Positions 9,125-16,544 are shown, counted from the stretch's first letter. The stretch is DNA of 39,812 bases from Holophagaceae bacterium (GCA_009783055.1 WRHW01000014.1:1-39812), one strand, 5' to 3'. Notes: a model not told the origin generated them from the letters alone. A program made the numbers and translations.

Positions 9125-9577
9125 CTAGCCTAAATGCTTAATCATGCAGCACTCGCTACGATCACCATTTTCGAGAAAACGAACTTCATCCATGAACCTG
9201 CTCATAAGTAACAATCCAAGCCCACCTTTGCGGGGATGCCGCACATATTCACTGGGGTCAGGCAACCTGACCTGGTCATCACGAAGTCCATTACCCGAGT
9301 GCAGAAGATGTATTTCCAGGGCCTTGGGTGAAAACTGTAATTCCATCTCGACACTCTTTTCAGGGTCGCTTTGATAGGCATGGAGGATGATATTTGTAAC
9401 AGCCTCATCAACAGCGATAGACACCTTTGCAGCATCAGAGTCATCAAGACCCACAGCCACAGATGCCCGTTTTGCAAGATTTGTCACCAGGTTCAGATAG
9501 CGCGTCTGGCTGGGAATGACCAGCCTGAGGCTCCCGCTTTCGAGTATCTTTCTGGTCAATTTATTGCCCATCCGCAT
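9125..9577 (-). CDS. RsbW/SpoIIAB-type ATP-binding anti-sigma or switch kinase
   Basis: GHKL-fold serine kinase that would bind the STAS partner and a sigma factor or other target. The 150-residue product has the N-box (VDEAVTNIILHAY, with Glu58 and Asn62) and a G2-like loop KGGLGLLLM (about 118-125). The G1 box, normally DxGxG, reads HSGNG (93-97), so the aspartate that contacts adenine is replaced by histidine. Either ATP binding differs or activity is reduced. The gene overlaps the end of the STAS gene by 17 bp and is followed by the SpoIIE phosphatase. No sigma factor gene is adjacent, so the target is unknown. Confidence 0.88.
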   Translation of the reverse strand: MRMGNKLTRKILESGSLRLVIPSQTRYLNLVTNLAKRASVAVGLDDSDAAKVSIAVDEAVTNIILHAYQSDPEKSVEMELQFSPKALEIHLLHSGNGLRDDQVRLPDPSEYVRHPRKGGLGLLLMSRFMDEVRFLENGDRSECCMIKHLG

Positions 9578-9920
9578 TTTTGAAAGAATTTATTGCGTCT
9601 TCCTCCAGGTCAAAGACCTTGTACAGCTGCGTGAAGCCCAGAGTATCGAAAATTGCAAAAACATTTTCCTTCAGACTACAAAGTACAATATCACCCGCAT
9701 TTTCTCTCACCTTCTCTATTTGTCCCATGATCGCACCCAGACCCGCGCTACTAATATAATTGAGATTGGCACAACCGAGGATGATGTTATAGCAACCTTT
9801 CCCGATCAAGTCCTCGAGTCCGGTCTCAAACTGTCTGACAGTATGGGCATTGATAAAGCCGGAAGGCTCGAACACCGTAGCCCCTTCCACTTCCCGAACA
9901 ATTATTGAAAGATCGGTCAT
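9561..9920 (-). CDS. STAS-domain anti-anti-sigma factor (RsbV/SpoIIAA-like)
   Basis: Small cytoplasmic protein that, when unphosphorylated, binds the RsbW-type ATPase and frees its target. The 119-residue product is a single STAS domain. The phosphorylation loop is NYISSAGLGAIMG, with Ser57/Ser58 in the expected place. Start ATG 9920 has a GGGAGAG ribosome site. It is the first gene of the three-gene partner-switch operon and overlaps the kinase gene by 17 bp. A tRNA-Leu on the same strand ends 44 bp upstream. Confidence 0.93.
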   Translation of the reverse strand: MTDLSIIVREVEGATVFEPSGFINAHTVRQFETGLEDLIGKGCYNIILGCANLNYISSAGLGAIMGQIEKVRENAGDIVLCSLKENVFAIFDTLGFTQLYKVFDLEEDAINSFKNADGQ

Positions 9921-9964
9921 TTCGGACTCTCCCGGTAAATTTTACTATCAATAGTGGTCAATCG

Positions 9965-10049
9965 TGGTGCCGGTGGAGGGACTTGAACCCCCACGCCTTT
10001 TGGGCGGTCGATTTTGAGTCGACTGCGTCTGCCATTCCGCCACACCGGC
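9965..10049 (-). tRNA. tRNA-Leu, anticodon CAA
   Basis: A full cloverleaf can be folded: acceptor stem GCCGGTG/CACCGGC, D arm with GCG/CGC stem and a GG in the loop, anticodon stem GTCGA/TCGAC around loop CTCAAAA (anticodon CAA, codon TTG), a 14-nt class II variable arm with a CGCC/GGCG stem, a T arm with TTCAAGT loop, discriminator A, and an encoded CCA. The length is 85 nt. The long variable arm plus the anticodon identify leucine. Confidence 0.97.
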
Positions 10050-10555
10050 ACAGAACAATTAGCCTATCGCACCAGCCGCAAAACTTCCAGCAACATTTTC
10101 GGAGCAAGTTTCTATACCCAGGAGTATTTGCAAATCGGGGGTTCTGCAAGTGGCTCCTCTGATAACGATTATTCCTGAACCATTGCCAGTGAACCAATTG
10201 AATCAACGTAATAACTCTATTCATTATAACAAATAATCTTGAAATGTTTACCGTTGTAACTTTTTGTATAAAAAATTACATCCTAATTTATTTACCAATT
10301 TTGTTTTTGGTAATCCACATCTAATTTTGCTTTCCAATCGCCATTAATAGTCGTGACAATTATAGGGCGGCCAATAAACCATCTAAACCATAAACAATTG
10401 ACAAATAATGACTTGCTGATTTTCGGTTGTAACACAATATACATCAAGTCACATCGATTATCATCGCATCGCAAAGTCATTCTCCCCCGCCCCCTCGCCC
10501 AAAGTTTTATTAAACAGCCGTAATCAGCCACCGCAGATCAAAAGGAACCAGGAAA
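10050..10555. other. AT-rich intergenic region upstream of the RCC1 lipoprotein gene
   Basis: No convincing gene on either strand. The right half is AT-rich. A TTGACA hexamer occurs at 10398-10403, but I see no good -10 box at the right distance. The next gene has an AGGA ribosome site just before its ATG. Confidence 0.5.
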
Positions 10556-11554
10556 ATGAAAAACACCTACGTAAAAATACTTAGTACCGCCGCGGTGGTA
10601 TTGACGATGGCCTTTAGCTTCATCTCCTGTAGCGGGGGTGGCGACAAAGGTGGGGGCAATAACAATACCCCTTCACCAGTCATTGCTACTGGTGTAACCC
10701 TCGACAAAAAATCTATGACGCTCAACATAGGTGCCCAGGATACACTAACCGCAACGGTTCAGCCCCTAAACGCCACAAACAGAAATGTGACGTGGACAAG
10801 CAGCCATACTAATATAGCGACAGTAAACGCAAATGGTATTGTGACTGGCATATCCCAGGGTATGTCGAGAATTACTGCTACCACCGCTGATAATCGACAC
10901 TCGGATTATTGTGATGTAACTGTAAACCAAACAGACGTAGTCATTAAAGAAACTAAAACAATTGCTACTGGTTATCTTCACACCGTAGTCATCAAACCTG
11001 ATGGTAGTCTTTGGGGCTGGGGAAATTATGGCGGTGATACCCTTGATCAGGGTAACACAACTTGGTCCAATACCCCCGTTCGTATAGGCAATGATACGGA
11101 TTGGGCGACGGTGTCGGCGGGTGATAACACGATGGCCATCAAGTCAGACGGCAGCCTGTGGACTTGGGGGAGCAATTACAACTGCGCATTAGGCATTGGC
11201 ACAGACTACAACGTAATTGATTACCTCAGTGCCCCCACCCGCGTAGGCAGGGACACCAACTGGGCAACCATACCGGTGAGCGGGGGTGCGGGGTTTGCCA
11301 TAAAAACCGATGGTAGCCTTTGGGCTTGGGGAGCAAACGGAAGTGGTCAGCTAGGTCTTGGATACGAATATCATTGGCAGCAGTCTACCCCGGTACGCGT
11401 TGGGGAGGAAAACAACTGGTTGGCCATTTCCAGGAGCGACCATGTGATTGCATTAAAGTCAGACGGTAGCCTCTGGGCGTGGGGGTGGAATTTCTCCGGA
11501 CAGGTCGGAGATGGCACCGGTAACGATAGCTACGTCCCTAAGCGGATTTGGTGA
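10556..11554 (+). CDS. Big2-domain / RCC1-repeat lipoprotein
   Basis: Predicted cell-surface or periplasmic lipoprotein of unknown function. The 332-residue product has a lipoprotein signal with lipobox FISC (cleavage before Cys at about 25), a Gly/Asn-rich spacer, a bacterial Ig-like Big2 domain (about 45-125), then four RCC1-type beta-propeller repeats recognised by [10 protein letters not shown]-like strands (near residues 145-330). It ends with YVPKRIW. A full RCC1 propeller usually has about seven blades, so four suggests an internal deletion or an incomplete propeller. A truncated relative with the same C-terminal end lies at about 12717-12990. The product may be a surface-binding protein, but no ligand can be inferred. 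Confidence 0.8.
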   Translation: MKNTYVKILSTAAVVLTMAFSFISCSGGGDKGGGNNNTPSPVIATGVTLDKKSMTLNIGAQDTLTATVQPLNATNRNVTWTSSHTNIATVNANGIVTGISQGMSRITATTADNRHSDYCDVTVNQTDVVIKETKTIATGYLHTVVIKPDGSLWGWGNYGGDTLDQGNTTWSNTPVRIGNDTDWATVSAGDNTMAIKSDGSLWTWGSNYNCALGIGTDYNVIDYLSAPTRVGRDTNWATIPVSGGAGFAIKTDGSLWAWGANGSGQLGLGYEYHWQQSTPVRVGEENNWLAISRSDHVIALKSDGSLWAWGWNFSGQVGDGTGNDSYVPKRIW

Positions 11555-11656
11555 AATTTGTGTTGTTTTCGGGGATAAAACGGTTCCTTTTAGCATTCTT
11601 GACCGAACTGCGGGCCTCGATATTGTGTTGGGCGATTTCCTTTGAATGTCACAAAA

Positions 11657-11678
11657 TTTCAGCTTCGCTCCGCTGAAA
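11657..11678 (-). terminator. Possible terminator hairpin between RCC1 gene and toxin gene
   Basis: Perfect inverted repeat with 7-bp arms TTTCAGC and GCTGAAA. On the minus strand it is followed by ATTTTGT, which gives a weak Rho-independent terminator for the toxin-antitoxin transcript that ends at 11692. On the plus strand no T-run follows. Confidence 0.4.
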
Positions 11679-11691
11679 AAACAAAAAATAT

Positions 11692-11979
11692 TTAAAACAA
11701 ATCCGAATGCGTACCAGTCCTAGAAACAGTCAGAACAAGATTATCTCCATCAACAAGATAAATAAGGAGCCAATCTGGCTGAATATGACATTCACGGAAT
11801 CCTACATATTCCCCAATCAAACCATGGTCACAATATTTAGCATCTAAAAACTTCCTTTCACGTAGCGTTTGAACAACTTCCTCCAACAAATCAAGATTCA
11901 TTTTCCTCTTAATAATACGCTTGAGATCTTTTCGAAACTGCGTAGTTTTCTTTAGCTCCAGCAATTCAGATTCAGCCAT
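11692..11979 (-). CDS. YafQ/RelE-family mRNA interferase toxin
   Basis: Type II toxin that probably cleaves ribosome-bound mRNA. The roughly 95-residue product has the YafQ pattern: N-terminal KKTTQFRKDLKR, then LIGEYVGFRECHIQPDWLLI (the YafQ H-I-x-P-D-W-L core) and a C-terminal VSRTGTHSDLF with the terminal His and Phe of the family. ATG 11979 is preferred; a TTG at 11985 gives two more residues. It lies directly after its antitoxin gene (9 bp between the antitoxin stop and this start). The pair sits between the RCC1 gene and its truncated copy, an accessory position. Confidence 0.9.
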   Translation of the reverse strand: MAESELLELKKTTQFRKDLKRIIKRKMNLDLLEEVVQTLRERKFLDAKYCDHGLIGEYVGFRECHIQPDWLLIYLVDGDNLVLTVSRTGTHSDLF

Positions 11980-11988
11980 TTTCAAATC

Positions 11989-12276
11989 CTAGGTTTCTTC
12001 AATATCCAACTCTGCTGCCATTTCCTTAACAGACTCATAAGACTTTGCCCTAACCCTCCCCTTCGCAATATCCCTAGCCTCTTGCAGGGCAGCCAAAGTC
12101 TCGGCATTGTACTTTGGCAAGGTCAAATCGAAAGGCAACCCACCGACAATCATGACTTTGTGCAAAAAAATATTCACAGCATCGGCCACAGTAATCCCAA
12201 AATTCGAGAAAATCCCATCAACAGCCATTTTCACATCAGGATCAATTCGTACGTTAATGTTTGCAGTTTTGGCCAT
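11989..12276 (-). CDS. RelB/DinJ-family antitoxin
   Basis: Antitoxin partner of the adjacent YafQ-type toxin. The 95-residue product begins with a ribbon-helix-helix DNA-binding region (AKTANINVRIDPDVKMAVDG, then FSNFGITVADAVNIFLHKV) typical of RelB/DinJ, including the GLPFDL-type turn. The C-terminal part (about 60-95) is charged and probably wraps the toxin. RHH antitoxins of this type normally repress their own operon. The antitoxin-first order is canonical. Confidence 0.9.
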   Translation of the reverse strand: MAKTANINVRIDPDVKMAVDGIFSNFGITVADAVNIFLHKVMIVGGLPFDLTLPKYNAETLAALQEARDIAKGRVRAKSYESVKEMAAELDIEET

Positions 12277-12716
12277 TTCAGCACCTCAATAGGTAATTGT
12301 CCATCATTATGACCACAACTGCAACACGATTTACCAACTTTTTCTTGAAAAAATGTTTGTCCATATTTGCTCGTCTTTACCGCCTTCATGGGTAGGCCTA
12401 TGTGACCGAGGGTGGCAATCAAAGGCAGGGAGGGAAATCCTGGGATGGAGTTTTGGTTGGAAGTTTCCTTGCCTTCCCGGATAGCCTATTGGGTTGGGGG
12501 GGTGCTCTCGATGTCGAACTCATAAAGTGGGTGCAAGAGCTTGAAGGATGTCTTTTCGAGCGAGCAGTGCGTCTGTCAAAAAAACCGCGACAGGGCGATT
12601 TTCCAGGTTCCATTTGATTCAGTCGGTACGATAGAATGGCAAAGCTGGCTTGGAATTCCGAAATTAAATGTTACATTGCACTACATCCCTGACTACCTCC
12701 CCTGCCATCAGCAGGC
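12277..12716. other. Unassigned region upstream of truncated RCC1 copy
   Basis: Contains the promoter side of the antitoxin gene, then about 300 bp with short open frames in several phases and no recognisable protein family. It ends with an R3 repeat arm (12664-12681). It looks like decayed or rearranged sequence; I see no gene I can support. Confidence 0.4.
12664..12681. repeat. R3 repeat arm
   Basis: Matches one arm of the inverted repeat at 86-123 (core ATGTTACATTGCACTA). It lies about 35 bp before the point where RCC1 homology begins, so it marks the probable breakpoint of the truncated copy. Confidence 0.55.
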
Positions 12717-12990
12717 CGGCAACAGCCATACCGTGGCGATCAAGTCCGATGGTAGTCTCTGGGCATGGGGCATTAATTCAAGCGGTCAGCTTGGGGACGG
12801 CACGACAATAGACCGCCGTTCTCCGGTGCGCATAGGCATTGACAACGACTGGTGGGCAGTTTACGCTGGTTCGTTTCACACGATAGCACTCAAGTCAGAC
12901 CAGAGCTTATGGGCATGGGGGAGTAATGAATACGGCCAGCTTGGCGATGGCACCAATAACGGTAGCTATGTCCCCAAGCGGATTTGGTGA
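12717..12990 (+). pseudogene. Truncated RCC1-repeat gene (C-terminal fragment)
   Basis: The last 90 codons of an RCC1-type protein. Two blades are visible ([15 protein letters not shown] and [15 protein letters not shown]), followed by the same terminal sequence, YVPKRIW, as the lipoprotein gene that ends at 11554. The frame is open upstream to 12541, but that part shows no homology, signal peptide or clear ribosome site, so it is likely rearranged sequence. This is best read as a remnant of a duplicated RCC1 gene cut at its 5' side. Confidence 0.75.
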
Positions 12991-13035
12991 AACTCTTGAC
13001 CATGTGACAAATTTTGGGATTACTGTTGCCACAGC

Positions 13036-13225
13036 TATAGCAGAATTACTTTTGGTAGGTCGTAATTGCCACGGCTTTTTGTGTTTACCGTAAATGCCCT
13101 TTCATTAGTTTTCAGTTATCAGAGGGCTGGTTTCAAGTTGGTAGTTTTCAGTGGTCTTGTTTAGTGGTCAGTGGCCAGTTATCAGTTTTCAGTAAAAGCA
13201 GTGGAGGCGGCTAAAGCCGCGATGG
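13036..13225 (-). repeat. R2 repeat, partial, reverse orientation
   Basis: The reverse complement matches the right part of the R2 elements at 14151-14345 and 31546-31703, including the block around AAACACAAAAAGCCGTGGCA and the end CTATAG. It also contains the CAGTGGTCAGTGGCCAG-type iterated stretch and a GCGGCTAAAGCCGC hairpin that resembles one in the 14151 copy. The other terminus is missing near the antitoxin stop codon. Confidence 0.65.
13141..13175 (+). repeat. 35-bp direct repeat, left copy, flanking brnT/brnA-like pair
   Basis: Begins GTAGTTTTCAGTGG and ends TTAGTGGTCAGTGGC. It matches 13793-13827 at 33 of 35 positions in the same orientation. The two copies bracket the BrnT/BrnA-type genes. 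Confidence 0.7.
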
Positions 13226-13243
13226 GAGTTTAGTGGCGAGAAA

Positions 13244-13453
13244 CTAAACCAATACCTTTTCTTTTTTCTGCGCTTTGAGTTCTGCCATTACTTCTCGGAA
13301 TGGGCGCATGGCTAATAGCTCTTCGTGGGTCATCCGAGGTATGTCGCTATAGTCAATTTGGCTGTCGGGCATGTTGGCAAGGGCGTTTAGCCTTGCCGAC
13401 CGCTCTGGTGTCATCTCGATATTTTCGTTTTCTCTAGAAGTTATGGTTGTCAT
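13244..13453 (-). CDS. BrnA-like antitoxin
   Basis: Probable antitoxin for the upstream BrnT-type toxin. The 69-residue product carries the BrnA-like core DSQIDYSDIPRMTHEELLAM, followed by a basic helical tail. It is shorter than typical BrnA, and a complete C-terminal ribbon-helix-helix is not obvious, so it may be a divergent or shortened form. The ATG at 13453 has a good AAGGAG ribosome site, and the gene overlaps the toxin end by 20 bp, consistent with the toxin-first order of brnTA operons. Confidence 0.7.
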   Translation of the reverse strand: MTTITSRENENIEMTPERSARLNALANMPDSQIDYSDIPRMTHEELLAMRPFREVMAELKAQKKEKVLV

Positions 13454-13727
13454 ATCGTCTCCTTTCGTGGGGTTCGGCCTTTCGCGCGCTGATGATTCTG
13501 ATTACTTCATCTCCGTTTTCTTCAATTGTATGTGCGACAAGCAACATTAGCAGGCTATTTGCGACCATGCCTAGCGTCCTGTACCTTTCCTCTGTGTAGT
13601 CAAAACGGGTATCTGGCTCTGTAATGCTGTTTGGGTCTAAGATGGCTAGTTTTGCATCTTCAAAATTAATACCATGCTTGCGCTCATGCTCGGTAGCGTT
13701 TTTTTCGTCCCATTCAAAGCGTATCAT
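13434..13727 (-). CDS. brnT: BrnT-family ribonuclease toxin
   Basis: RelE-fold type II toxin. The roughly 97-residue product has the family hallmarks: an N-terminal FEWDEKNATEHERKHGINFEDA, the strand ERYRTLGMVANSLLMLLVAH, and the C-terminal IRIISARKAEPHERRRY. ATG 13727 is preferred because it gives the typical BrnT N-terminus; an in-frame start five codons upstream (13742) is possible. The ribosome site is weak. The operon lies between two 35-bp direct repeats, suggesting it arrived as a unit. Confidence 0.88.
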   Translation of the reverse strand: MIRFEWDEKNATEHERKHGINFEDAKLAILDPNSITEPDTRFDYTEERYRTLGMVANSLLMLLVAHTIEENGDEVIRIISARKAEPHERRRYDNHNF

Positions 13728-13792
13728 AGGGGATTCTAGCATGTTCTAAATTGGGTTTGTCAATGGGTGGTTTTTAGATCAGTTTTCAGTTA

Positions 13793-13827
13793 GTAGTTTT
13801 CATTGATCTTGTTTAGTGGTCAGTGGC
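13793..13827 (+). repeat. 35-bp direct repeat, right copy
   Basis: Matches 13141-13175 at 33 of 35 positions. The first codon of the fragment at 13823-14068 lies inside this repeat. Confidence 0.7.
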
Positions 13828-14068
13828 TTTCATCAGCGGCAATACCGTGTCTGGGGCGGCAAGTAATGTCTATTTCTATGTGGATCGCTATCTCACATTG
13901 TCGACAACGACACCGCCTGCTCCGGGCATGTGGATAGGTGTGCATACAAGTAATCCATCTGGCATCATCGTCAACTCAGGCGCACGCAGTGGCGACCAGC
14001 AGTACTTTTTTGCAGACCAACCTGGAAAATCGTTGGTTTATGAGAACAACCAGTTGATAATCAGATAA
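13823..14068 (+). pseudogene. Gene fragment of unknown family
   Basis: An open frame of 81 codons (GTG start) with no clear ribosome site; its first two codons are part of the 35-bp direct repeat. The peptide is rich in Gly, Ser, Asn and beta-prone residues and resembles the end of a secreted beta-structured protein, but I do not recognise a family. The most likely reading is the 3' end of a gene whose 5' part was removed when the repeat/toxin cassette inserted. It could be part of the same ancestral exported protein as the RCC1 fragments, but nothing shows this directly. Confidence 0.45.
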
Positions 14069-14123
14069 ATCAATGAACATCAAAAAAATAACAGTTCCGA
14101 GCTCTGATGTACTTTGCCAGCAA

Positions 14124-14150
14124 ATCACGACCCTAGTGCAGTGTCACATT
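14124..14150 (+). repeat. R3 repeat abutting R2
   Basis: Carries CACGACCCTAGTGCAGTG, which matches 79-98 and its flank. It ends exactly where the R2 element begins, so the two families are joined here. Confidence 0.55.
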
Positions 14151-14345
14151 TATAGCAATTCAACTTAAGGTAATTCAGTGCAAGTTCCAGCAAGTTTGCA
14201 ACCAGCTTTTGGCCACAAAAGAAGGAGCGGCAGAGCCGCATCAACCACACTGATCACTGGCCACTGATCACTTGTGCCCCGAAGCTCATTCGGCAAACAC
14301 AAAAAGCTTTGGCAACTACGAACTAGCAAAAGTAGTATTGCTATA
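14151..14345 (+). repeat. R2 MITE-like element
   Basis: A 195-bp non-coding element that begins TATAGCAATTCAACTTA and ends ATTGCTATA, giving a 9-bp terminal inverted repeat. A copy at 31546-31703 shares both ends and most of the length, and an inverted partial copy lies at 13036-13225. The centre contains CACTGATCACTGGCCACTGA-type iterated palindromic sequence. It fills most of the gap between 14069 and 14377. Confidence 0.7.
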
Positions 14346-14377
14346 ACTTGACAGACATTTTTCCGGAATAGCCAGGA

Positions 14378-15301
14378 CTACCGCCTCGCAGGGGCCCGGC
14401 TGGCTTGGATGGCTCTTTTTAATTCAGCTTCTGTGGCGTTACCCTGTAGCATTGCCAGCCATATCGGAGCAGACTTGCTGTCTGGCGAAAGTGCCATCAA
14501 ACGATATACAAAGTGAATCTTTTGTGAATCTTCCCAGCCTCTTAAATAAGTAGCGTAATTCGCAACAATTCCCTCAACATATTTGGCTTTATTGCCTGCT
14601 CCACCTTTGTAAGTGTCGATACGCTCTTGCTCCTCAGCAATGCCTTGCAGAAGAGCATCCTCATGAGGGGGATCAGGGTTATATTTTTTTACATCGATCT
14701 CTGTGTTTGCAATAAAATCATCAAAATATTTGATGTTTTTCTCCACGCCATCTAAATCTTCTTGCCATTTATCCAGCTTTTGTTTTGCTTCTCGGTCTGC
14801 GTCCGTATAATCTTTTTCATCTTTAGCATTTAATTCTTTTATCGCATCAGCATTTGAGTCCAGAGTTGCCTGAATAAAAGTTCTCACATCCTCATAGCGT
14901 TTCTTGAAAGGCATAAAAGCCACTATGCTCTTTTCTGAGGCTTCTTTGATGGTTTCTCCAGCCTTTCGGTAGTAATCCACAGCCTTTTCCCAAAAGCCAC
15001 CATCATAGGCACAGCTTGCGGCCTGGTCATACATTGCAGTCAGATTCTTATATAGCCTCCAACTATCATCAACCTTGGAAGGATCCTCAGTATCAAAAGG
15101 TGGAATTTCTGTAGCCAATTCCTCTTCAATCATTGCCAGGGCTTGGCGGGGGTTATTTTGGGTGCGCAGGGTGTACGCATCATAACTGACCTTGCCGATT
15201 TTGGCGGTGCGCTCACGAACAGGATTCTGTTGAGCCATACATGCAAAGCCGACTCCAAATACGAGTAGCATAGCAATTACTGATTTGCGAATGTGTTTCA
15301 T
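14378..15301 (-). CDS. Exported helical protein of unknown function
   Basis: I do not recognise the family. The 307-residue product has a clear signal peptide (positively charged start, hydrophobic stretch, cleavage after CMAQ at about 24) and is otherwise almost entirely helical and charged. TPR-like segments occur around residues 80-120 (SWRLYKNLTAMYDQAASCAY and AVDYYRKAGETIK), a probable coiled-coil at about 150-200, and a conserved-looking end around LMALSPDSKSAPIWLAMLQG. ATG 15301 is chosen for its GAGGA ribosome site and for the signal peptide; the frame is open 30 codons further upstream. It stands alone between an R2 and an R1 repeat. A periplasmic scaffold or binding role is possible but unproven. 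Confidence 0.75.
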   Translation of the reverse strand: MKHIRKSVIAMLLVFGVGFACMAQQNPVRERTAKIGKVSYDAYTLRTQNNPRQALAMIEEELATEIPPFDTEDPSKVDDSWRLYKNLTAMYDQAASCAYDGGFWEKAVDYYRKAGETIKEASEKSIVAFMPFKKRYEDVRTFIQATLDSNADAIKELNAKDEKDYTDADREAKQKLDKWQEDLDGVEKNIKYFDDFIANTEIDVKKYNPDPPHEDALLQGIAEEQERIDTYKGGAGNKAKYVEGIVANYATYLRGWEDSQKIHFVYRLMALSPDSKSAPIWLAMLQGNATEAELKRAIQASRAPARR

Positions 15302-15386
15302 CGTGATGTCCTCAAATGTAATACCCTCAAAAAGTTTACAGCAACTTTTAGCCGATGTTAAGTGTCCAATTTTCAATTGAGCCATT

Positions 15387-15546
15387 TTCAAAACCCGTCA
15401 GGGTTTTGAAACAACGGAGTTGGTAGGCTGTGCCCGAATGTAGCCGAATCCTTCGTAACGTTGTATTATTTCATAGTTTACAGTCATTAAGCAGGATACG
15501 GCGGATGTGAAGGCACAGACGAGAAACTGGGTTTTGCAATTGCCTC
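15387..15546 (+). repeat. R1 element, copy A, upstream of the GT9 gene
   Basis: Starts with a hairpin (TTCAAAACCC, loop GTCA, GGGTTTTGAA at 15387-15410) followed by about 135 nt that align without large gaps to copy B (24377-24542). Shared blocks are ACAACGGAGTTG, CGAATGTAGCC (15435), TTTACAG (15477), AGCAGGA (15490) and CAGACGAGAAAC (15516; B differs by one base). It ends 17 nt before the ATG of the glycosyltransferase gene. It may be a leader RNA or a dispersed non-coding repeat. Confidence 0.7.
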
Positions 15547-15563
15547 TCATGGTAACATAGGTA

Positions 15564-16544
15564 ATGTACTTAGTGCTTATCAGACTCTCTGCGCTGGGCG
15601 ATATTTTAAGAGTACTGCCTGCCTGGCTAAATATCGTGCATGCGTTTCCATCTGCTCGTATACAAGCAGTCATAGAGGATCGCCATAGTTTTTTGCTGGA
15701 ACCAATTCCCCAAATCGAACCAGTGCTACTAAATCGCAAAAAACTATCCAATCCCATCCAAGCTATCGGGGAACTATCCAGAATTGCTCGCTTGATAAAA
15801 GGTGCAACTGCCTCTCTTGATTTTCATGGAATATTAAAGTCGGCACTCATCCCATACCTTGCAGGCATTAAGGAGCGATGGGGGGATGGTATATCCAAAG
15901 AGGGGGCAGGTTTGCTTCAAACCAAGCGACCCGCCTATAAAAAACAAAATAGATACTCTCAGGCACTTGGACTATCAGAGAGTTTTGGAAATGTATATGG
16001 AATACCAGACCTAGGTCACTTCAGGCCAATTTTCAAGACTGCCAAACTGCCTACAAATACGGCTTGGCCACTACCCGAAACCAATACCCGCAAAAGAATT
16101 CTCCTTGTTCCGGGCACCAGTAGTGCAGGAGCCAATAAGCGTTGGTCAATCCAGAGGTGGCTTCAACTTGCAAAAGTGTTAAATTCCACAGCCGACCTAC
16201 GCTGGTCTCTAGGCCCTATCGAAGAAACAATGCGCCAGTGGCTACCCCAAAAAAGTGGCGTTGAAGCCCTACCCGCAATGCCATTCTGGGAACTTGCATC
16301 GACAATCAGAACCGCAGACAGGGTGATAGTTTGTGACACAGGGTTATTGCACCTATCAGTATTGCTTGGGGTTCCAGTCACAGCCCTATTTGGCCCATCA
16401 GACCCAATCATTTCCGGCCTGCCAAATGGAGCAGGGAAAATAATACGAGCAGGGGTCGAATGTTCACCCTGCCGTGAACGCAAATGCCTACGTCAAACCT
16501 GCATGGAGCATATACACTTAGAACAGGTACTTGCCACAATATGA
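15564..16544 (+). CDS. Glycosyltransferase family 9 (heptosyltransferase-like)
   Basis: Transfers a sugar, by family normally a heptose from ADP-heptose, to lipopolysaccharide core or a related cell-surface glycan on the cytoplasmic side of the inner membrane. The 326-residue product has the GT9 N-terminus (VLIRLSALGDILRVLP), an inter-domain region, and the C-terminal nucleotide-sugar pocket: VPGTSSAGANKRWSIQRW, then VIVCDTGLLHLSVLLGVPVT and ALFGPSDP. A Cys-rich end (CSPCRERKCLRQTCMEH) matches WaaC/WaaF-type enzymes. The start follows an R1 element with no strong ribosome site. It overlaps the next gene by 4 bp (ATGA). The exact acceptor is unknown. Confidence 0.88.
   Translation: MYLVLIRLSALGDILRVLPAWLNIVHAFPSARIQAVIEDRHSFLLEPIPQIEPVLLNRKKLSNPIQAIGELSRIARLIKGATASLDFHGILKSALIPYLAGIKERWGDGISKEGAGLLQTKRPAYKKQNRYSQALGLSESFGNVYGIPDLGHFRPIFKTAKLPTNTAWPLPETNTRKRILLVPGTSSAGANKRWSIQRWLQLAKVLNSTADLRWSLGPIEETMRQWLPQKSGVEALPAMPFWELASTIRTADRVIVCDTGLLHLSVLLGVPVTALFGPSDPIISGLPNGAGKIIRAGVECSPCRERKCLRQTCMEHIHLEQVLATI

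Noticed and set aside
12402-12617. Plus-strand open frame of 71 codons, possible transposase remnant
   Set aside because: No motif of any transposase or other family could be recognised in it or in the other frames.
13111-13200. CRISPR-like array in the CAGTGGTCAGTGGCCAG stretch
   Set aside because: The units are short, overlapping and palindromic with no unique spacers, and no cas gene is present.
15398-15757. Minus-strand open frame of 119 codons opposite the GT9 gene start
   Set aside because: It runs through the R1 element and antisense to the GT9 start, with no family match, signal peptide or ribosome site.
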